A DNA stretch of 64,000 bases from Ixodes scapularis. Its lineage: Eukaryota; Arthropoda; Arachnida; Ixodida; Ixodidae. Position 1 is the first letter of the stretch; each line of letters opens with the position of its first letter. The notes beneath the pieces were generated by a model that had not been told where the DNA came from, made no database searches, and saw only the letters and a program-made list of their open reading frames with translations. The position numbers and the translations under genes were made by a program. The stretch covers positions 177,937,109 to 178,001,108 of the forward strand of contig NW_024609835.1 in NCBI RefSeq assembly GCF_016920785.2, read 5' to 3'. This document shows positions 55,349 to 64,000 of this stretch, piece by piece.

Positions 55349-57058
55349 ATGAAGAGTAGGATGCTGATATTCAACGCTGTCCTGTTGGCCGCGACGGCAT
55401 GGATCTGGTTTCCGCCTCAAGACGTCAAGGGGACTCAAATAATAGAAGACTACGGCGCAAGTCTTCGCATGTCACGTCTATCGAATGCAATTGAAACTAT
55501 GTTCGCAACTGATAGAAAGAGTGCCCGAAAGACCTTCTACTTTCCTAACATTCAGAGTTCGATTGCCCCAGGTGTAATGCGCGCCTTTAATGGAACCTAC
55601 AATGTTTGTGGAAGAATCTTTAACTGCATTTTATACCCTACTGTCAAACATGACCATCAAAACTTGAACAGACTTGTGGTAGTCTCCAGGGAAGGATTCC
55701 TGGACCTAACCAAACGGTTTCCAGTTTCACTGGAACACAGCTTAGATGCCATCAACATGGTGATTTGGGACGAAAGTGATAATGCTTCCGAACTTTGTGA
55801 TTGGGTTGGCGGCGCTCACTACGCTACTGTTGCCGCAGGTAGGGATGAGGCTAGACGTTGTTTTGCACGTGAAAATCTTTCGCGGAAATCAATCTCGTCC
55901 GGACTGTCTGGCAGGAGTGTCAATCTGGGGTGCGGAAGTAGCATGGAACTTGATTTGTGCGACATATTTAGAGTGAAAGTCCTCATAGCAGCACTAGAAA
56001 TAATTAACGTCACCGTCATTCGTGTCCCGCTCAATCATACAAACCCGCACATGATAAGATACAAAGTTGATATATTGGGACTTCTGATGGCAAATCGCTA
56101 CGTGTCCACAGAATTTATTATTTCTCCTGAAATGATAATAGACGTAGCATTTTACGTCTTCGTTGACACTGGCACGATACAGGAAAAGATATTCCTAGAC
56201 ACTTTAGTTATCGATTTTAATGCGCTAGGCCTTTTGTTTTTTCTGTGTCTTTCGGTCGCCGCCCTTTCTTTAGAGCTGAACAGAAGACTGCATAAAAGCG
56301 GTCTTGATGACCTGCTCTTGCTGCTTTTTTCTCATTCGTTGGCCACATCAGTCAATATTTCTAGGCAATGTGTTCGTCAACACAGCAGGCGTGTTCTGGT
56401 CTCATTGTGGGCGCTCGCGTGTCTTGCATTTGTGGAACAGATCCGGTGTCTGCTTACAGCCACGATAAGCACACCGGCGATTGTCGAGCAACAAGGGCTT
56501 AAAACAGTCGTGCAAACGTTACGTCGAAAGCCAGGAATGATAACATGCTTTACTGGAGTGGAGCTGCTTTTTGTAAACATGAATAATTACAAAATGCTGC
56601 TTAAGGAAATCACCGTTGCAGCATTCCCACCTAAAAAGCTGGAAATAGCTGCGTGCTTTCTCACTTTAAGGCGCGGCGGACCTGCAGCAGCTGTGCTGTT
56701 GGATGCACCTTCATGCGAAGCTAAAAGCAAGATGGGAGAAAGTGTCTTTAAGGTCAGTAAGGACACGAGAGGTGTTCACGGCGGAATTCCCATAAGCAGG
56801 CGCTCTCATCAAAGGTTTGCATTAAAAGCGGTCATGCGGAGAATTTACGAGACGGGATGGCATGAAAGGGAATATTTACGGGTTACCAAAACCTGCAGGA
56901 CACAGGAGGTTCAAATTGAAATGAACATTTCTTTTGGGAATTTTTATGTAGTTTATTTCTGGTGTTGCTTTGTTTGTGTGCTTGTATTTTTGCTAGAATG
57001 CATAGTTGCTCGGTTAGATGTTTTCTTAAGATCGAGGTATTATGGCCGAACCTGCTAA
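55349..57058 (+). CDS. Divergent ionotropic-receptor-like membrane protein, intronless, 569 aa
   Basis: A single open frame with the topology of the ionotropic glutamate receptor/IR superfamily. There is a signal peptide (about residues 1-28), an extracellular S1 lobe, TM1 near 288-310 (NALGLLFFLCLSVAALSLEL) and a re-entrant pore segment near 318-338. TM2 is near 347-367 (VLVSLWALACLAFVEQIRCL), leading into a TATISTPAI stretch like the conserved post-TM2 segment. The S2 lobe includes GGIPISRRSHQRFALKAVMR, matching the late S2 helix region. TM3 is near 531-553, with a short C-terminal tail. The glutamate-binding residues are not recognisable. Tick and mite genomes carry expanded, fast-evolving IR families, often intronless, thought to act in chemosensation; this is inference from topology. 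Sequons at NGT, NAS, NVT and NIS. Start chosen at the first ATG; a second M lies four codons on. The 1.71-kb frame without breaks argues it is under selection. Confidence 0.72.
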   Translation: MKSRMLIFNAVLLAATAWIWFPPQDVKGTQIIEDYGASLRMSRLSNAIETMFATDRKSARKTFYFPNIQSSIAPGVMRAFNGTYNVCGRIFNCILYPTVKHDHQNLNRLVVVSREGFLDLTKRFPVSLEHSLDAINMVIWDESDNASELCDWVGGAHYATVAAGRDEARRCFARENLSRKSISSGLSGRSVNLGCGSSMELDLCDIFRVKVLIAALEIINVTVIRVPLNHTNPHMIRYKVDILGLLMANRYVSTEFIISPEMIIDVAFYVFVDTGTIQEKIFLDTLVIDFNALGLLFFLCLSVAALSLELNRRLHKSGLDDLLLLLFSHSLATSVNISRQCVRQHSRRVLVSLWALACLAFVEQIRCLLTATISTPAIVEQQGLKTVVQTLRRKPGMITCFTGVELLFVNMNNYKMLLKEITVAAFPPKKLEIAACFLTLRRGGPAAAVLLDAPSCEAKSKMGESVFKVSKDTRGVHGGIPISRRSHQRFALKAVMRRIYETGWHEREYLRVTKTCRTQEVQIEMNISFGNFYVVYFWCCFVCVLVFLLECIVARLDVFLRSRYYGRTC

Positions 57059-58550
57059 GAGCTATGTTCGGAAATGGCTCGAAGAAGTAGCAGCAAGGTT
57101 TGCAATTGTTTCAGCAACTTCAAATAACAAGAAAACTATATATATTGTTTTATATTTACTACGCGTCTTTGTTTCGTTCAAAACGGTGAACACTGTACTA
57201 TTCCTTAAAATATAAATATCTTGCTAAATAGTTGCTTTGTTTATGAGAAATGTTTTGAGCGAATGTTTTTCCTCTCTGCATGAGCTGTCTTTGTTTTATA
57301 CCTTGTTCACAATGAATGTAATATGCTCGTTCGCAATCACATGCAATACAGCTAATCGCAGTTTGAAAAATGAGCAGTGAATATTGTTGATTGCCAGTCA
57401 ACTTTTTAGGCCATTGTGGTATTTCTCCTTTATACTATATCTTAAAGCCGAACGTAGCAGAGAAAGAGACAACCGTCCATTGTATATGTCATTTAATCTT
57501 ACGGGACAAGGATGTCATTCGACTTTTAATTTAATTATTAATTTTTCAGCGATAAGAATTCCTCTGTTTTACGTTATTTTAGCATTTAATTACGAATCAC
57601 ACCCTTAATGTGTTTATCGGGGTCTTTTTTATAATTAAAATCGATTTATCGATGTCATTTTTGGTGGGTACTTTGAGCACTATGCCCTAATCAACAAATA
57701 CTGCTGTGTTTAACATCACCTTCTAGAAGGGAATAATTTTGCTTGCGACTCGGAGTTTGCCACTTTTTTCCACCTTTTGCCAAGTGGTGTGCCGTGTGCG
57801 TAGACTTGCTACACGCGAGAGAGTGCACAGTGTGAGTGTATTCTCGTTTCTAGATCGTTAATGGCCCAAACCAATTTTGCGTACATTCTTTAAAATTTTA
57901 CTTGTATACTCCCAAATTTGCACTTGACAAAAATAAAAGTGTTTTCAAATCACGCGGTTTTTGTCTGATTGTACAGTTATTTTCTAATTTGTGCCAAACA
58001 ACGTGATTGAGGCAAATACGTTGTACTACAAAAATTCCGCGATATATGTGTTACAAGCAGCGTGATTTAGTCTCGTGAAGTGGTTTACGCGAAGGGCGAG
58101 AGAAAACACAAAAGGTGCAATTATCGTTCCATCGCTTTGATCCTCCACCTTAAGTGTTACAGTGTTGAACACTGAACAAACGAACGCATTAACACTCAAG
58201 CTCTGTAGGCAAGGCACAATCATTTAAAGCCTCCAGAAGCTCTGCCTGACCTGCGTTCCTACCGTGGAGCACTGCATTAAATAACGAAGTTCTTAACGAA
58301 ACCCCTAATCCTAAAAAGTTTTCCGTCCGTCCGTCTGTTTGTGCGTTTTTCGCTCGCTGGGAAACCGATGTCACGTGACCTAGCATCACGCGACCTGTAC
58401 AAAGTGGAAAAATTAACGTTACGCAACCTATACGGCAATTAGGTTGCCCCACTAATTTTAGCATAAGAATTCACGTCTTGTAGCCTAAACACCAATTCAG
58501 CTTCCAAGCTAAGTTTGATAGGAAAAAATGAGACGTTTGCAATTCTCTCT
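57059..58550. other. 3' flank of the receptor-like gene and intergenic
   Basis: AT-rich. AATAAA-type signals occur (for example near 57932), but the true polyadenylation site is unknown. No gene. Confidence 0.5.
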
Positions 58551-58554
58551 ATAG

Positions 58555-59190
58555 GTGAATTAGAGCGCAGCTCTTGAGGAGGAGGAGGAGGGGAGTGTAT
58601 GCCCTTCCTCCCGCTCCCGTCCTCCTTTGAGCGGGAAATTTATGAACATTTTCTCGCTACATTTAGCGGGATAACTAAATTGGTGTCGAGGTCACGTGAC
58701 GTCAATTTTCCCGCGAAATATAGCGGGAAAATTTTTCCCCTAAGTTGCATGTGACGTCACGTAGGACGTCACGAGGGTAAACTTTTCTGGCTAAATTTGG
58801 CGGGAAATTTTATCGCTCAATGTACTGGGAAAATGTTTCCGCTAAATTTAGCGTGAACATTTCCGCTGGTTGAGTGGCGCCATGTGTGGCGTCCCGAGGG
58901 TAAAATTTTTCCGATAGATTTGGCGGGAAGTGTTTCCGCTGTATTTACGGAGAAATTTTCCTTCTAAATTTAGCAAAAAAATTTCCCGACAAATTTAGCG
59001 AGAAAACTTTACCCTCGTGACCTCACACGTGACGTCACGTGTGATGTCATTATGAGAGACGTCTTATAATGCAACGCGTGTTTACGCCAACGGCGACGGC
59101 GGCTGCGACGGCGGCTGCAGCAACGGCAGTGACGGCGACGCCACTCAACCCGGAAACAGGCGCCTAAGAGCTGCGCTCCAAAAAAAAATT
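58555..59190. repeat. Palindromic GCTAAATTTAGC repeat, copy C (empty site)
   Basis: Opens GAGCGCAGCTCTTGAGGAGG, carries the array and CACGTGACGTCA motifs, then a GCGACGGCGGCTGC run. It ends ACTCAACCCGGAAACAGGCGCCTAAGAGCTGC, continuous across the point where copy A is split by the TIR element. Confidence 0.75.
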
Positions 59191-60882
59191 GACGTCACGT
59201 AACCTATATACCATTTTCATTCCCTGCCAAATAAAGCGGAGAAAATCATGTAACGTGGCCTAAACAGCGAGCAGGGGGAAGTCGACGTCACGTGACTTCA
59301 TGTCACGTGATATATAGAGCAATTTATACTCTCCACTATATTTAGCAGGGAAAAGTTCCGCACCAGACACACCAATTCCCGCTACTTATGTTTCTCCTCT
59401 CTTCCCCCTCTCCTTCCTACCCTATCCCTCTCCTCCTCTTAGGGTGTCCTCCCCCATTTCTCCTTTCCCCTCTCTCCCCATCCCACTCCAATTTTCTCCC
59501 GTCCCCCTCCCTCCCCCTACCAACCCTCTTTCTGGTTCCCCCTTCCCGTTTCTCTCCCATATCCTGCCTCCCCTTCTCTTTCCTTGGCCATGTGACACCA
59601 ATTCGATTTTCTCATTCTTTCTCCTGCCTTCCCTCTTCCCTCCCTTTCCCAATCCCTCTGCTTACCGTGCTAGCAAATGCTTTACCACATTCCACTCCTC
59701 GAAAATACAATACCCTCGGCGTGGACAGGTTTTCCTAAGTTTTCCCCAGGTCGAATTGCTGGATGTCCCGCTGCCGTGACGTTTCCCCCTTTGAGTTGAG
59801 CGGCTTGGCGAGAGCCACATATCGTCTTGAAGGCCTCGGCTATGGGGCAGTAAACGATGATTATGATGATGATGGTGATTCTCGATTTTTCGTTTGGCTT
59901 TTTGTTTTAAAGGTGGTGCCGGGTGGTTGCGCCACTGGCCGTTCGATTGTGTTTTTTTCTATTTTATTTTATTTATACATATATACGCGGATAGGTAAAG
60001 AACACATCATGCTTTGCTGACCAACAGCCGGCAGCGCCTTAAAAGAAAGAGCAATAGTGTTTCACCGTTTATAGGATACAAATTTCCACGAAACGTGCTG
60101 TCGATGGAGGTAGTGTAGACTAAACGATACGGAGCCTGCTTGGATCAGTTCGCCGAGCGCCAGCACGTCGAATTTCAACAATTTTATAAACCAATCCACG
60201 GCATTAACTTTTTAATGCGAGAGCATTAACTGGTCCCATGGAGCGAGCTGACGTCATCAGTTTGAAGCGCGAAAACGGCACCTAGTTACCCCGATCCCAA
60301 AGGAGCAAAGTAAAGCTGTTGGATTTCGCTTTCGGTTTAATTGGCTGGCGCGCGTCGACGGGGCTCCCATTGGCCGCTGCGCTTGTCAGTTTCCACGACC
60401 GCTCACCACATGGCGCTGCGTGTCCATCAGCGCGCCGTTAACACGGAGCATCCAAGGTTAGCGTGCCCGGGGGAGCACGCGCTCTGACCGGCGATGGAAA
60501 GTACGCAGCAGACGAAAAAGGGAGCGGACGAGCGGCTTGCATGCTTTCGCATCACAACTCATAAGAAGTGCTTAGGTGCGCCTCGAGCTTTGTTTAAACT
60601 CACGATTCCCATATTAAGACTGAAGGACTAAACTATCGATAATACCTGTATGTATGTACTGACCCTTGGCTTCTCAAGTTTCGGTTGCAGTAGTGGATCC
60701 CTTGAAAGTGATCGGAACACACGCACTTTATATGCAAAGGCTCCGGTCCTTGTTTCTCGAAAACGGCGTCATTATTTCCAGAGCTGCAGGGAACTGCCCA
60801 TTCCCAGCAGCTTGAATAAAACACTCAATTATATTCTTGATCAACATTAGGTTAGAACGAAAGACAGGATGGCGTACCAACC
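59191..60882. other. Intergenic, low-complexity and repeats
   Basis: CT-rich run 59395-59680 (source of long spurious frames), then dispersed repeat copy 2 at 60010. No gene. Confidence 0.55.
60010..60095 (+). repeat. Dispersed repeat, copy 2
   Basis: GCTGACCAACAGCCGGCAGC...ATAGGATACAAATTTC; same unit as 50024-50110. A GATGATTATGATGATG stretch lies upstream. Confidence 0.65.
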
Positions 60883-60980
60883 GGGGGGGGGGGGGCAAGG
60901 GGGGCGCTTGCCCCCCCCCCCCAGTTCTCAGAGTGGGGGGGGGGGGCAAGGCATGTGTTTTGCCCCCCCCCCCCCCCCCG
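60883..60980. repeat. Paired poly-G and poly-C tracts
   Basis: Four homopolymer runs of about 12-18 bases (G, C, G, C) separated by GCAAGG/CTTGC-like spacers. They can form long hairpins or G-quadruplexes. Low-complexity; a base-accurate length is doubtful. Confidence 0.85.
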
Positions 60981-62556
60981 TCCCCCTGAAACAGCCGCCA
61001 CTGGGCAAGGCATACACTGGCCGGTGGCGCCCAAGGGATTTGGCCGGGAAGTATTAGGAATTCTCTCTGCTAGCTCGTGCCGCCTAAGCCAATGGTCCGG
61101 AAGGAGGCGGCTCGAGTTTCCATCGGAGGAGGAAATTCCCAACAAGTTATGGATTATCCTAGCGGCTCCGCGTCGTCTGGACAGTCTTTGCAAAGGACCA
61201 TTGAAGAAACCAACTCGTCTCGACCTGCTGGCGGACCCGATGAATGCATTTATCCCTCTGACAAGGTCAGCGCGCACTTCTCCCCAATCTTGACGGCAAC
61301 GGGGAATCACGCTTCCTTGAAGCGTGCACTTGTCTGCAACTGCGGAAAGCGAAAAGACGGCGATTTTGAGACTGTCTGGCGGCACCAGATAGTGAGCAAA
61401 TAGAAAATTACGCTCGTAAGCGTTTGCACTGCGAAATTGTATCTAAACAAAAGGCGAGGCTGTTTTTTTTTATTTTTGTTTTCGTTGAAAATAATTCATT
61501 TCTGAAATTTTAGTACAAAGGCCTAACAATCGCAGCACCCTAGGGCCATTTGGATTCTCAAAACGTTCATAATTTCGCAGAAGTTCTGCTGCGAGATCAT
61601 CTTAAAAAGGCGCAATGAGCTTTTTTGATATGTGCTCTGTTATGTTGACGTTGCCATTGTAGACATCTAATTAATCATTGTACCTATTTTGAGACACCGG
61701 GCGCTCCTGAAGTACGGCTTCTATATCCCGCTTCCATCCCGAGTCGCCTTCCACCAACGGTGTCAACTTCTCGCTCCCGACGTCTTGGTCATCCCGTCGG
61801 CCCTGCTATCTCGGAACCTGTTTGCTCCGAGTAAATGATGTTTATCATCTCGTTTAATGTAATATGTTTGAGGGCAGCTGATAACTACTAATATTTGTCT
61901 TTTCGCGATTTCTTTACCTTGCTTATGCTCTGTCCTCAGTAGGGTAATATGGTTGTTCGAGCTCAAATGACCCCCCCCCCCCCCCACCCCCCTCCCTCTC
62001 CTCGTTTCTTGCGATGCAGTGGCGTTCGGTTCAGCGCCACTTCGTGGAATGGCTTTCGAAGGAATGGTGTTCAATTAAATGTCCCGACAGACTCATTCAC
62101 CTACGTCAGCACCTGGGCATGATTGCTGGCATGTCACATTTCGTATTGTTTACTGCAGTTATAGTTGGATGCAATGAAAGTCGGCGCGTGGAAATTATCA
62201 TTATTTGCATTTCACCCCCTGCCTTGATAAAAGCGACAGCGAAGTTTGTAAATGTCGTTTAGTTACAACAATCAGAAGTTTGTTTTCCGAAATGAGAAGC
62301 TGTCGAGTGAGGCTCTCCCGAGAATGCACTTTTTGATAAAGAAGGGCTGGATAGTTAACCGATCTACCTTCCGATTATTTGATTAAAGCTTTGATTCCGA
62401 TTGATATTTAACCGATATAGCGGTTGAGGTCCACTGAACGAGAGAAAACAAAAACAGAGAGCTTCCTTACGCTTTCTCGTTGCTGCCGAGCTCTCCCAAA
62501 GCATAAGCTCCAACCTCAAACTCCATGGAAATCACGCAAACAACGCCATTAATCAT
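60981..62556. other. Intergenic, no confident gene
   Basis: Opposed frames at 61077-61403 and 60852-61385 overlap and lack known domains. A C-run lies at 61971-61990. Confidence 0.45.
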
Positions 62557-62558
62557 TA

Positions 62559-62709
62559 GGGAGTTTTAGTGGGCCGTGTTTCCCCCTTTGCTAAGCCTTC
62601 CGCAACGAAGAAACCGCCACTGCGCCTGTGTGCCAATGGCCTTGGCTGTAGAGTTCCGGGTAGCGGAAGGGCTTAGCGGAGGGGGAAACACGGTCCACCA
62701 AAAACTCCC
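62559..62709. mobile_element. TA-flanked fold-back MITE, 151 bp
   Basis: GGGAGTTTTAGTGGGCCGTG...CACGGTCCACCAAAAACTCCC between TA sites (62557-62558, 62710-62711), with inner GCTAAGCCTTCCGC complement pairs. Confidence 0.78.
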
Positions 62710-62739
62710 TATTGTTAACTTGGGACTGGGTTCAAAAAC

Positions 62740-63003
62740 GAGACAAGTATGGTCGAGGCTAAGCGACCTTGACGATGAATTTTGCGTCCCCAACGCTGCA
62801 ATGTCAAGAAGGAGAGTGAAGATTTCGGTGTTTCGCCTCCGGTACCGCTTGACCTCGACCGCAAAGTTCGACAAGGTTTTTATGCAGTTGCTGACCGGCT
62901 CATCAATGAAGTGCAACGATGGTTCACACAGGATGGTTCCGACATGCTCCTGAGGCTAAAACAAATCCTCGTCGTCTCATCGAAAGGGAAAGCACCGTCT
63001 TAG
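62740..63003 (+). pseudogene. Possible transposase-derived fragment
   Basis: The frame with LDRKVRQGFYAVADRLINEV and MLLRLKQILV has the look of hAT/ZMYM-type 'domesticated' transposase segments (helix before a serine-rich stretch). The preceding frame (RLSDLDDEFCVPNAAM) seems to belong with it across a frameshift. Short and uncertain. Confidence 0.25.
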
Positions 63004-63890
63004 TTCAGAAGGATTCAAAGAGCGCCCGGGGATTCACGCCTCATATTTTAGCCTGATGCTGATTCTGATCAGCCTATTTTAGCGACTTCGGCGAGATCAT
63101 TCAGCGACCTCTGGCGCTTAAAGACACCTCCGGTCGACGATGTCCTAGTCTCGACTTCCTCACCTCATTCTCCTTCATGTTCACCAAGAAATAACTGTTA
63201 CCATCGATCTAGTGCAATTCATAAGGAAGTTCGTCTCCACAACCACAGAAAAAAAACAAAAAAGTCACATTTGAAAGCGTATACCATTCAGGGATCCCGA
63301 GCAATACGAATATTATGTCTATTATGTTAATTTTCTTTGTTTGATGTTTTAGTTTATCTTTTGGATCTTTGCATGGGCGGTGGATTTATACGAGCAATAA
63401 ACTTGTGATTGCGCCTTTTCCGCCCTTGAAATTGTCTATTGTTGTCTTTAATCTCTTAACCCCTAAACCCCATAGACCAAAGAAAATTGAGTGTGTGTTC
63501 TCCTGTTGTAGAGTTTGAAGTGTGATAGGCGCTGACTTGACGCGCAGCCGACGGACAAATGGAAGCACCGCGCTCGCATTCCAGATCGGCCAAAAAACAA
63601 TAAGTCAACCTTAGCCGCGGCGTGCAAGTGTTAATATGATCATCAGTAACATCAAGTTCTCTATTAAGCGTTGAAGCTCCTAATTAATGCTTAAAACATT
63701 GGAAAAAACCTTCGCAAAACAGATATCCCCACTTACCTTTACATCCTTGGCTACGTTTACATGGATTCGCATCGACCAGTAGCGGCACCTCGTGACCTTT
63801 CGATTGTTTCCGGGGTCTCCGGTTTGCCTAGCGTAGTGGAAGTCGCAATTGAGCTCGCAGCGGCACTGGCGGCACCTCGGAGCAGCGAAA

Positions 63891-64000
63891 ATGACTGACA
63901 GTGCAGCGGTGCTGGCGCTCTGTTTGGTGTTTCAGCAACTTTATTTTGCTTCGCTGGTTGTCGCGTGTACAGACTTTTATTATGCCGCCATCGTTGCCAC
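63891..64000 (+). CDS. ORF open to the right edge, unassigned
   Basis: ATG in AAAATGACTGAC, then MTDSAAVLALCLVFQQLYFA with 37 codons and no stop to the end. The upstream 150 bp is GC-richer than surroundings. The hydrophobic start loosely resembles the N-termini of tick Harbinger transposases; this is a weak guess from memory. Confidence 0.3.
   Translation, partial: MTDSAAVLALCLVFQQLYFASLVVACTDFYYAAIVA

Noticed and set aside
59388..59779. Serine/proline-rich frames
   Set aside because: Products of a CT-rich low-complexity run, open in several frames on both strands.
60852..61385. 177-codon minus-strand frame
   Set aside because: Glycine/proline runs come from the G/C tracts; the rest has no domain and an overlapping plus-strand frame.

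Overview
The window is gene-poor, transposon-rich animal DNA with AT-rich introns and intergenic sequence. It is most consistent with a hard tick (Ixodida) or a close arachnid. The reasons are an arthropod-type Cys-loop receptor with GT-AG introns, a divergent ionotropic-receptor-like gene, and repeat families I recognise as typical of tick genomes: a LINE with a zinc-knuckle ORF1, Harbinger transposase plus Myb-like partner gene, and many TA-flanked fold-back MITEs. The organism call is inference. There are no bacterial features, operons or CRISPR arrays.

1-22 kb is a minus-strand gene for a ligand-gated ion channel subunit. Six exons join with matching splice phases, from the extracellular domain at 21.3 kb to the pore helix M2 at 1.3 kb. 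M3, M4 and the 3' end lie left of the window, and the signal-peptide exon was not found with confidence. The introns (up to 7.4 kb) are full of non-autonomous DNA transposons: hAT-like elements with perfect 8-bp target duplications, a TA-flanked fold-back family present twice, a pogo-like element, a gutted Tc1-like element, and several hairpins.

22.8-27.8 kb is a nested stack: a palindrome-rich repeat holds a TIR element of about 3.95 kb, which holds a decayed, intron-containing piggyBac transposase. A related copy near 59.16 kb acts as an empty site for the TIR element. 29.1-29.9 kb duplicates the upstream region of the receptor-like gene at 55 kb. 31.2-35.7 kb is a structurally complete Ty3/gypsy-type LTR retrotransposon (188-bp LTRs, GAGAC target duplication, tRNA-Leu-like primer site, one uninterrupted gag-pol frame). 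37.8-40.2 kb is the 5' part of a LINE cut by a tRNA-derived SINE.

42.6-49.4 kb is the decayed remains of Harbinger-type elements: a Myb/SANT-like gene on the plus strand, a split transposase on the minus strand, and a second inverted transposase fragment. 50-54.4 kb is dispersed repeats. 55.3-57.1 kb holds the only intact single-copy host-type gene complete in the window, an intronless 569-residue ionotropic-receptor-like membrane protein. 58-64 kb is repeats, a fold-back element, short doubtful ORFs, and an ORF that runs off the right edge.

The two host genes (ion channel subunit and ionotropic-receptor-like protein) are both membrane receptors but nothing in the sequence links them functionally. 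The rest is best read as layered transposon history.
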